From: JAJTFW01 sp964534995
GTDB lineage: Bacteria > Bacteroidota > Bacteroidia > AKYH767-A > OLB10
Direction of reading: 5' to 3'
DNA: 11,543 nucleotides
NCBI GenBank assembly: GCA_964534995.1
Contig: CAZHSC010000100.1
Location: 1 to 11,543 of the forward strand
The translations under genes and the position numbers were made by a program. The notes under the pieces are model-generated. The model had not been told where the DNA came from. It worked only from the letters and a program-made list of their open reading frames with translations, and ran no database searches. Below, piece by piece: positions 1 to 6,043 of this stretch (position 1 is its first letter; every line of letters begins with the position of its first letter).

Positions 1-602
1 TTCACCACTGACTTATGAGACCGCCTACGCTCCCTTTAAACCCAGTAAATCCGGATAACGCTCGGGTCCTTCGTATTACCGCGGCTGCTGGCACGAAGTT
101 AGCCGACCCTTATTCTTACAGTACCATCAACTCCCGATACATCGGGAGGTTTTGTCTTGTATAAAAGCAGTTTACGACCCATAAGGCCTTCATCCTGCAC
201 ACGGCATGGCTGGATCAGGCTTGCGCCCATTGTCCAATATTCCTTACTGCTGCCTCCCGTAGGAGTCTGGTCCGTGTCTCAGTACCAGTGTGGGGGATCA
301 TCCTCTCAGACCCCCTACCGATCGTCGCCTTGGTGAGCCATTACCTCACCAACTAGCTAATCGGACGCATGTTCATCGCTGACCACCAGAGTTTTGACTA
401 TAAAGAGATGCCCCTTCATAGTGTTATGCGGTGTTAATCCTCCTTTCGGAGGGCTATTCCCCAGTCAGCGGTAGATTACATACGCGTTACGCACCCGTGC
501 GCCACTCTCATTCAGATATTGCTACCCGAAATCCCGTTCGACTTGCATGTATTAGGCCTGCCGCTAGCGTTAATCCTGAGCCAGGATCAAACTCTCCATT
601 GT
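1..602 (-). rRNA. rrs: 16S ribosomal RNA, 5' part (partial)
   Basis: This is the 5' portion of small-subunit ribosomal RNA, read on the minus strand and cut by the left edge of the window. The complement of the universal 27F site lies at 576-595, the 338-region site at 249-266 and the 519-region site (GTATTACCGCGGCTGCTGGC) at 74-93. By comparison with E. coli, the window covers roughly the first 600 of about 1500 nucleotides. The mature 5' end is placed at about 602, eight bases beyond the AGAGTTTGATC motif, and is approximate. The variable helix at 131-148 is a short stem (CTCCCGA / TCGGGAG with a 4-base loop), as is usual in Bacteroidota. The sequence looks like Bacteroidota, probably Chitinophagales or Sphingobacteriales; I cannot place it at genus level without a database search. 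Confidence 0.97.
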
Positions 603-798
603 AATTAATGTTTGATTCCGTTTTTTATGACGGAAATGATTTGCTCAGATTTCTACTCAATATGAGTCTTAGCTCATACAGTGCTGTTATTTCCTTCCAA
701 TCCTTCAAAGAACGTTTGATTCAACGAATGCCGCAATCGGCACTTATTCTCGTTTAATTCAATCTTAATTCAGAACTATTTTCCCGTAATTGGGGGTG
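603..798 (-). other. Leader of the rRNA transcript (pre-16S spacer)
   Basis: This is the transcribed spacer between the proximal rRNA promoter and mature 16S on the minus strand, with no open reading frame of note. It holds three short inverted repeats: 616-621 with 630-635 (TTCCGT / ACGGAA), 661-666 with 673-678 (TATGAG / CTCATA), and 729-733 with 738-742 (TGCCG / CGGCA). These could be processing or antitermination structures. Assignment as leader follows from its position between the promoters and 16S; the role of each hairpin is unknown. Confidence 0.7.
703..713 (-). promoter_or_regulatory. boxA-like antitermination site of the rRNA leader
   Basis: On the minus strand this reads GTTCTTTGAAG, about 100 bases upstream of mature 16S. 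A GTTCTTTGA-type element is commonly seen in this position in Bacteroidota rRNA leaders and resembles the boxA sequence bound by NusB/NusE (S10) for antitermination. The call rests on motif and position only. Confidence 0.5.
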
Positions 799-830
799 CA
801 AAAGTAAGTATACTTTTTCTTTCCACCAAA
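799..830 (-). promoter_or_regulatory. rRNA promoter P1 (proximal), Bacteroidota type
   Basis: On the minus strand, TTTG (827-830) is followed after 20 bases by TACTTTTG (799-806), a perfect match to the Bacteroidota -33/-7 pattern TTTG-N19-21-TANNTTTG. Transcription should start near 792, about 190 bases before mature 16S. A/T-rich tracts lie just upstream (831-850) and could act like an UP element. Its position in front of 16S makes chance unlikely. Confidence 0.8.
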
Positions 831-868
831 TTTTTTCTCACCTTTTTTCAGAACTTTCTCACTTCACA

Positions 869-884
869 TTGCGGATATCCGCAA
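869..884. promoter_or_regulatory. Perfect 16-bp palindrome between the two rRNA promoters
   Basis: TTGCGGATATCCGCAA is a perfect inverted repeat with no spacer. It lies just downstream of the -7 box of the distal rRNA promoter and upstream of the proximal one. An uninterrupted palindrome is a poor RNA hairpin but a typical dimer-protein site, so an operator is possible. No binding protein can be named. Confidence 0.4.
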
Positions 885-893
885 ACGGGAGGG

Positions 894-924
894 CAAAATT
901 AGTATGTCTTTTCTCTTTGTCAAA
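894..924 (-). promoter_or_regulatory. rRNA promoter P2 (distal), Bacteroidota type
   Basis: On the minus strand, TTTG (921-924) is followed after 19 bases by TAATTTTG (894-901), again a perfect match to TTTG-N19-TANNTTTG. Transcription would start near 887, about 95 bases upstream of the P1 start. An A/T-rich stretch (about 930-960) lies upstream. Two tandem promoters suit a strong, growth-regulated rRNA operon. Confidence 0.75.
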
Positions 925-1166
925 TATTTCGGCAAGTATTTATTGAAAATATTTCTATGTTGTTGGTATACAATAGTATATTATTCAAATGTGCCTGCCA
1001 AATGCCCCCATTTCTACCTTTTCTACCCCAAAACGGTATCATAGCCACCTTAATTTCTTGCCCGAATAGTGCCCCTTTTGCCAGTTTTCTTGCAAACTAA
1101 ATGATAAAAATGGCGGTTGTTTTAATCTGAACTACATTAGTGCCCTGATTTTAGTCAGCTATTATT
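925..1166. other. Intergenic region between the rRNA promoters and the ABC operon
   Basis: This stretch separates the divergent rRNA operon and ABC transporter operon. It is A/T-rich near 930-985, which may assist the rRNA promoter. It must contain the plus-strand promoter for the ABC operon, but I see no convincing TTTG / TANNTTTG pair; the best -7-like string is TACATTAG at 1133-1140, without a well-spaced -33. No ORF, tRNA or repeat of note is visible. Confidence 0.5.
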
Positions 1167-2090
1167 ATGAATACAATTCTTGAAGTACGAGGAGTTTCAA
1201 AGGCATATGACAAGGACATTGCCTTAGATAATGTATCTCTGCATATACAACAGGGAACTGTCTTTGGCTTACTGGGGCCCAATGGCGCCGGGAAAACATC
1301 GCTGATCCGTATTATTAATCAAATTACTGCACCTGATACCGGCAGCATTCTTTTTAACAATGAATTACTTAAGCCTGAGCACACTTCGCAGATTGGCTAC
1401 TTGCCCGAGGAACGCGGGCTTTATAAAAAGATGCCGGTGGGTGAACAGGCCCTGTATCTCGCTCAACTTAAAGGCTTGAGCCGAAGTGAAGCATTAAAAA
1501 GATTAACCTATTGGTTTGAACGCTTTGAAATTAAAGCTTGGTGGTCAAAGAAAGTGGAGGAGTTGTCAAAAGGAATGCAACAAAAGGTTCAGTTTATTGT
1601 AACTGTAGTCCATGAACCATCATTTCTGATACTGGATGAACCCTTTACAGGTTTTGATCCCATCAATGCCAACCTGATTAAAGACGAACTTCTGAAAATG
1701 AAAGAAAACGGTACCACCATCGCTTTATCAACCCATCGTATGGAGTCGGTAGAAGAACTGTGCACGCATATCGCTTTAATTAATAAGTCAAAAAAACTGC
1801 TCGAAGGCTCTGTCCGCGATATCAGGAAATCTTTCAGAAGTAATCTTTATGAAGTGGAATACGAAGGGAGTAACATCAGCCTGGCCAATAGCCTGTGGGG
1901 ACACTTTGAACTGCTCAGCAATGTACAGCATGGCGACTGGATGAAAGCTACCATTCGTATGCATGAAGAAAACGCTACCAATGCCCTCTTACAGGGCCTG
2001 CTGCAAAATGTTACTATTCACAGCTTCCGTGAAGTGCTTCCCAGTATGAATGATATTTTTATTCAAAGTGTTTCGACCGTAAAGCCTTAG
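1167..2090 (+). CDS. ABC transporter ATP-binding protein (NatA-like, ABC-2 exporter class)
   Basis: This is the cytoplasmic ATPase of an ABC-2 type exporter; it hydrolyses ATP to drive the permease encoded next door. The nucleotide-binding domain fills about residues 4-225. Walker A is GPNGAGKTS (37-45), the signature is LSKGMQQKV (133-141), Walker B is FLILDE (153-158), the D-loop is GFDP (162-165), and the switch histidine is H190 in STHR. The Q-loop position reads GYLPEERGLY (77-86), a form seen in the NatA/YhaQ-type subfamily. The last 80 or so residues resemble the accessory domain (DUF4162 type) found after such ATPases. All catalytic motifs are intact and the 307-residue length is normal. 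It is the first gene of an operon, with the permease starting 3 bases after its stop. The substrate is unknown; Na+ export is only one option for this family. Confidence 0.93.
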   Translation: MNTILEVRGVSKAYDKDIALDNVSLHIQQGTVFGLLGPNGAGKTSLIRIINQITAPDTGSILFNNELLKPEHTSQIGYLPEERGLYKKMPVGEQALYLAQLKGLSRSEALKRLTYWFERFEIKAWWSKKVEELSKGMQQKVQFIVTVVHEPSFLILDEPFTGFDPINANLIKDELLKMKENGTTIALSTHRMESVEELCTHIALINKSKKLLEGSVRDIRKSFRSNLYEVEYEGSNISLANSLWGHFELLSNVQHGDWMKATIRMHEENATNALLQGLLQNVTIHSFREVLPSMNDIFIQSVSTVKP

Positions 2091-2093
2091 TAT

Positions 2094-3425
2094 ATGAATA
2101 AGATCCTCTTGATTTTACAACGTGAATATCTGTCCAGGGTAAAGAAGAAGTCCTTTATCGTCATGACAATTTTAGGGCCCGTGCTAATGGCAGCCCTGGC
2201 CCTGGCACCTGTGTTGATTGCCAAGTACTCCAACGACAAGGAGAACAAAATCATGGTTATTGATCAACATCCGGATATTTTCATCTCTCAATTGCCCAGT
2301 TCGGAAACAGTACTCTTTGTCAACAGCCGCTTGTCGCTGGACTCTGCAAAAAAAGCATTCGACCCTGAAAAATATTATGGGATTCTTTTCCTCCCGGCTG
2401 ATATGATGAAAAACCCAGGTGGCGCCATGCTCTTTACCGAGAAGCAGGCCAACCTTGGAGTAACTACTTATATAGAGAGTGTGCTGAAAAAGCAAATTGA
2501 GAACGACAAGCTGAAATCGGCTGGTATCGATGAAAAAGTTTTGTCGTCGATCGACACAAGGGTAGATATAAAAACCTTAACCTTAAAAGGGGAAGAAAAC
2601 AGTGCTGAACTTGCTACTGTAGTTGGCTTTATTTGCGGATTCCTGATCTATATTTTTATTTTCCTGTACGGGGTACAAGTGATGCGTGGAGTGATTGAAG
2701 AAAAATCCAACAGAATTGTGGAGGTCATTATTTCTTCGGTTAAACCCTTTCAGCTGATGATGGGTAAGATTGTTGGTATCGCCCTGGTAGGCCTGACTCA
2801 ATTTATGCTTTGGATCGTTTTAACTATGGCACTTACCAGTATAGCCGGAAAAATGCTGGTTGATACGAAAAAGGATGTAGCTGTTATCGCACAACAAATG
2901 GAAAGAGCGGGGTCTGACAACAGAGGCCTTGAAGAACTTGGCACCAACAGCACCGTAAAGCAGGACGCAATTTCCAAAATCTTTGATCAGTTATCGAGCA
3001 TTAATTTTGTGCTGATCATCACATGTTTTATCATTTATTTTCTGGGCGGATATCTTCTCTATAGCGCCTTATTTGCCGCAATAGGTGCCGCAGTGGATAA
3101 TGAAACGGAAACACAACAATTTATGCTGCCTGTAACCATTCCACTTATCCTCGCCTTTGTGGTGGCACAAACCATTGTCCAAAACCCTGACAGCCAACTG
3201 GGATTTTGGTTTTCGATTATTCCGCTCACTTCCCCGGTTGTGATGATGGTGAGGATTGCTTTTGGCGTTCCGGGCTGGGAACTTGCCTTGTCGGTAGGCT
3301 TATTGATTGCCGGATTCATCGGGGCCACCTGGCTCGCGGCAAAAATTTACCGTACCGGCATCTTATTATATGGTAAAAAAGTGACGTATAAGGAATTGAT
3401 GCGTTGGTTGTTTTACAAAGGATAA
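2094..3425 (+). CDS. ABC-2 type transporter permease (NatB-like)
   Basis: This is the membrane partner of the ATPase just upstream. The 443-residue chain has the layout of the ABC2_membrane_3 (NatB/YhaP-like) class. A short cytoplasmic N-terminus rich in basic residues (REYLSRVKKKSF) precedes a first membrane segment at about 21-44. A roughly 130-residue extracytoplasmic domain follows, then a block of about six hydrophobic segments from about 174 to 420. The segment after the second helix carries the conserved VMRGVIEEKSNRIVEVIISSVKP stretch (about 196-218), a hallmark of this permease family. A polar insertion at about 255-300 separates two helices. It starts 3 bases after the ATPase stop, so the two are surely co-expressed. 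The transported substrate cannot be deduced. Confidence 0.92.
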   Translation: MNKILLILQREYLSRVKKKSFIVMTILGPVLMAALALAPVLIAKYSNDKENKIMVIDQHPDIFISQLPSSETVLFVNSRLSLDSAKKAFDPEKYYGILFLPADMMKNPGGAMLFTEKQANLGVTTYIESVLKKQIENDKLKSAGIDEKVLSSIDTRVDIKTLTLKGEENSAELATVVGFICGFLIYIFIFLYGVQVMRGVIEEKSNRIVEVIISSVKPFQLMMGKIVGIALVGLTQFMLWIVLTMALTSIAGKMLVDTKKDVAVIAQQMERAGSDNRGLEELGTNSTVKQDAISKIFDQLSSINFVLIITCFIIYFLGGYLLYSALFAAIGAAVDNETETQQFMLPVTIPLILAFVVAQTIVQNPDSQLGFWFSIIPLTSPVVMMVRIAFGVPGWELALSVGLLIAGFIGATWLAAKIYRTGILLYGKKVTYKELMRWLFYKG

Positions 3426-4358
3426 ATGTCTGAAAAAAGAGTGGCCGTTATCGATTGCGGCACCAACACCTTCAACCTTCTTATTGCGGAGAAAGCGCAT
3501 GAAAAATGGCGGTTTCTGTGCCGAAGAAAAAAAGTTGTCAAACTTGGTTCTCAAGGAGTTAATAAACGGATTATCGAACCCATCCCCACCCAAAAAGCCC
3601 TGAAGGCTATGAGGGATTACCGGGAACTGATAAAAAAGTTTCATGTAGAAAAGGTGCAGGTAGTTGGAACGGCCGCCTTAAGAGATGCCAAAAATGGTGA
3701 GGATCTGATCCGTTTGATTAAAAAAGAAAGTGGTTTCGACATCCGGCTAATTGATGGAAACGAAGAGGCCCGTTTAATTTATGAGGGTGTAAAATCTGCC
3801 TTTCCTATGGATGAAAAAACATCCCTTATAATGGATATTGGAGGCGGTAGCACAGAGTTCATACTCTGCCTCAAAGATCAAATTATCTGGAAGAGGAGTT
3901 TCCGGCTTGGAGCCGCCCGATTATTGGAGCATCTCCATCCCTCTGATCCGATCCGGAAATCCGAAATACAGCAACTGGAACTATTCCTTGAAAAACAATT
4001 GATGCCGCTTATGACTGCTTGTCACAAATACAAACCGGTACGATTGATTGGTTCGAGCGGTTCATTCGACACCTTTGCCTCCCTTATTTTAAGAAAAGAA
4101 AACAGAATTCTTGGAAAAAAACACCATTACACTTTTGAATTGAAACAATACAGGAAATTGCATAAAAAACTGATATCCAGTACCTATTCAGAAAGACTTG
4201 TAATGCCAGGTATGTTAAAAATGAGAGCGGATATGATCTCCCTCGCCTCACTGCTTCTTTCTTTTGTACTTGATAATACCGGTATAAATGACCTGCATTT
4301 GTGTACATTTTCTTTAAAAGAAGGGGTCCTGCAGGAATTCTGTCAAGGCAATTATTAG
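3426..4358 (+). CDS. Ppx/GppA-family phosphatase (exopolyphosphatase-like)
   Basis: This belongs to the actin-fold ASKHA superfamily of exopolyphosphatases and guanosine pentaphosphate phosphohydrolases, which remove phosphate from polyphosphate or pppGpp. Family motifs are intact: the first phosphate loop VIDCGTNTFNLLI (8-20), GNEEARLIYEGV (111-122) carrying the expected catalytic glutamate region, the second phosphate loop DIGGGSTEF (137-145), and GSSGSFDTFASL (209-220). At 310 residues it is the short form, made only of the Ppx/GppA core and lacking the C-terminal HD-like region of E. coli Ppx. Its ATG follows the permease TAA with no gap (TAAATG), so it is likely translated by coupling and is the third gene of the ABC operon. 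Whether polyphosphate or pppGpp is the substrate cannot be told from sequence. Confidence 0.9.
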   Translation: MSEKRVAVIDCGTNTFNLLIAEKAHEKWRFLCRRKKVVKLGSQGVNKRIIEPIPTQKALKAMRDYRELIKKFHVEKVQVVGTAALRDAKNGEDLIRLIKKESGFDIRLIDGNEEARLIYEGVKSAFPMDEKTSLIMDIGGGSTEFILCLKDQIIWKRSFRLGAARLLEHLHPSDPIRKSEIQQLELFLEKQLMPLMTACHKYKPVRLIGSSGSFDTFASLILRKENRILGKKHHYTFELKQYRKLHKKLISSTYSERLVMPGMLKMRADMISLASLLLSFVLDNTGINDLHLCTFSLKEGVLQEFCQGNY

Positions 4359-4446
4359 AGATATTTGCAAGGCTATTTTAAGTAGCCAGGAAAGCGAAGC
4401 GAGAAGCAAAGCATCTTAATACAGAAAAAATAAAATACAAAGCCCT
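4359..4446 (+). other. Intergenic spacer with a short hairpin
   Basis: There are 88 bases between the phosphatase and the response regulator. A 7-bp hairpin (4371-4377 with 4381-4387, one G-T pair, loop TTA) lies near its start, but no T-run follows, so it is not a convincing terminator. No clear TTTG / TANNTTTG promoter is seen, so the regulator may be read through from the upstream operon or use a weak promoter. Confidence 0.4.
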
Positions 4447-5613
4447 ATGGCAAAAATACTCGTAATTGATGACGAAAAGAGCATCAGAAACACCTTGAAG
4501 GAGATCCTGGAATATGAAGGGCATGAAGTTCAGGATGCAGGGGATGGTGTTGAGGGTCTGAAAAAATTCGAATCAGAAAAGTTCGATCTTGTCCTTTGCG
4601 ATATCAAAATGCCAAAGATGGATGGTCTTGAATTGTTGGAAAAGGCCATGGAGTTACAAAATGACACTCCTGTTATCATGATTTCAGGCCATGGAACCAT
4701 AGAGACTGCCGTAGAAGCTATTAAAAAGGGGGCCTATGACTTCATTTCAAAGCCACTGGATCTGAACAGAATGCTGATCACCCTGCGGAATGCTCTGGAC
4801 CGGTCGTCGCTGGTGAAAGAAACCAAAGTGCTCAAGAAGAAGATTACCCGGAACAATGAAATGATAGGTAACTCTGAACCCATCATGAAAATCAAGGAAA
4901 TGATCGCCCGGGTGGCTCCAACCGATGCCCGTGTTTTGATCACCGGCGAAAACGGAACCGGTAAAGAACTGGTGGCCCGATGGATCCACGAACAGAGCAA
5001 CCGAAATGCTTCGCCATTGGTAGAAGTAAATTGCGCCGCCATACCCTCCGAACTTATAGAAAGTGAGCTTTTTGGTCATGAGAAGGGAGCCTTCACTTCG
5101 GCGGTGAAGCAAAGAATTGGAAAATTCGAAATGGCGCACAATGGAACCTTGTTTCTGGATGAAATCGGCGACATGAGTTTATCGGCCCAGGCCAAAGTGC
5201 TCCGTGCATTGCAGGAAAATAAAATTACCCGTGTGGGCGGCGAAAAAGAAATTCCGGTCAATGTGCGGATCATCGCTGCCACCAACAAGGACCTGCAAAA
5301 GGAAATTGAAAAAAATAATTTCAGAGAAGACCTGTATCACCGCTTAAGTGTAATCGTAATTCACGTACCCTCGCTGAATGAGCGTAAAGATGATATTCCG
5401 CTTATTTCGGACTACTTCATGGAGCAGATTTGTGATGATTACAAAATGCCCAGAAAATCTTTTACCAAAGAAGCATATGATGAATTAAAAAAAATCAACT
5501 GGACCGGAAATATCCGGGAGTTGCGCAATGTGGTGGAACGTCTGATTATTCTCTGCGATAAAACCATCAGCGGTTCAGACGTGCGAAATTTCGCGGCAAA
5601 AGCCGGCGCCTAA
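4447..5613 (+). CDS. NtrC-family response regulator with AAA+ domain but no DNA-binding domain
   Basis: This is a two-component receiver fused to a sigma-54-activator type AAA+ ATPase. The receiver (about 1-120) has the acidic pair D8/D9, phospho-acceptor D52, switch residue S80 and K102. The AAA+ domain (about 138-365) has Walker A GENGTGKE (167-174), Walker B TLFLDE (234-239), the AATNKDL sensor-region motif, and FREDLYHRL / NWTGNIRELRNVVERL near the end. Two things are odd. The sigma-54-contacting loop reads GAFTSA (214-219) instead of GAFTGA. The protein also ends at 388 residues, about 20 after the AAA+ lid, without the Fis-type helix-turn-helix that closes usual NtrC proteins of about 440-470 residues. 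Only about 80 bases separate its stop from the convergent gene, so no HTH has been lost by frameshift here. No partner kinase is in the window. It may act from solution, as Helicobacter FlgR does. Confidence 0.9.
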   Translation: MAKILVIDDEKSIRNTLKEILEYEGHEVQDAGDGVEGLKKFESEKFDLVLCDIKMPKMDGLELLEKAMELQNDTPVIMISGHGTIETAVEAIKKGAYDFISKPLDLNRMLITLRNALDRSSLVKETKVLKKKITRNNEMIGNSEPIMKIKEMIARVAPTDARVLITGENGTGKELVARWIHEQSNRNASPLVEVNCAAIPSELIESELFGHEKGAFTSAVKQRIGKFEMAHNGTLFLDEIGDMSLSAQAKVLRALQENKITRVGGEKEIPVNVRIIAATNKDLQKEIEKNNFREDLYHRLSVIVIHVPSLNERKDDIPLISDYFMEQICDDYKMPRKSFTKEAYDELKKINWTGNIRELRNVVERLIILCDKTISGSDVRNFAAKAGA

Positions 5614-5632
5614 ACCCTCACTTATTGAAAGG

Positions 5633-5664
5633 AAAAAAAGACCGGACGGCTTCTCTGTCCTGTT
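5633..5664 (-). terminator. Intrinsic terminator of the minus-strand metal operon
   Basis: On the minus strand a hairpin GGACAG-AGAAG-CCGTCC (5660-5644) is extended across one mismatch by two or three more pairs (5661-5664 with 5640-5643). It is followed directly by a run of seven Ts (5639-5633). This is a standard rho-independent terminator placed about 30 bases beyond the stop of the HMA gene. On the plus strand no T-run follows, so it serves the convergent response regulator gene poorly. Confidence 0.72.
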
Positions 5665-5691
5665 AAAAGATATGACTCAGGCAAACTGAAA

Positions 5692-6036
5692 TTAATCCCC
5701 GTGCCCGCCTTTTTTACAACATTCTTGTAAATTGTTGTATGCTTTCGGGTTGGCAGGGATGGTATCCGCATCATAGCCTTGATCGGCGATAGCCATTCTT
5801 ATTTTTTCAGGATTAGTTTTAGTGCTTGCATATACAATAGTTAACACTTTGTTGTTCAGGTCGAGCTTTACCGATTTCACCCCTTTTTCATAGGATAAAT
5901 TATGTTCAAGTTTCTTCCTGCACATTGAACATTGAGCACTTGTTTTCACTCGAAGCGTATCGGTTTGCGAATAAACAGCACTTGCAAAGAAGATGCATAA
6001 TACACTAAATTTTACTTTTTGCCATTTCATAGTCAT
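5692..6036 (-). CDS. Exported heavy-metal-associated (HMA) domain protein
   Basis: This is a small, probably periplasmic, metal-binding protein of 114 residues. A signal peptide is apparent at about 3-24 (KWQKVK, then a hydrophobic core, ending VYSQ). The rest is one HMA fold with ligand pair CSMC (C36 and C39), followed by the expected KKLEHNL helix, GVKSVKLDLNNKVLTIVY strands and a second helix ending ADQGYDAD. The tail has a second potential metal site, ECCKKGGHGD, with two adjacent cysteines and a histidine; an L-x-x-C-C ending is common in Bacteroidota proteins of this kind. A second ATG two codons in (6030) is an equally good start. It begins 7 bases after the TonB receptor stop, so it is the last gene of that operon. 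It likely chaperones or buffers a soft metal such as copper; the metal is inferred, not seen. Confidence 0.85.
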   Translation of the reverse strand: MTMKWQKVKFSVLCIFFASAVYSQTDTLRVKTSAQCSMCRKKLEHNLSYEKGVKSVKLDLNNKVLTIVYASTKTNPEKIRMAIADQGYDADTIPANPKAYNNLQECCKKGGHGD

Positions 6037-6043
6037 GATCTAA

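Noticed and set aside
2203..2217. Sigma-54-like string TGGCAC-N5-TTGA.
   Set aside because: It lies inside the permease coding region, ends in TTGA instead of TTGC, and no gene start follows; chance match.
4371..4387. Hairpin after the phosphatase as an intrinsic terminator.
   Set aside because: The stem is short with a three-base loop and is followed by AGGAAAGC, not a T-run.
4747..5139. A 130-codon antisense open frame within the response regulator.
   Set aside because: It is a shadow of a strongly conserved AAA+ gene on the plus strand and has no recognisable domain.
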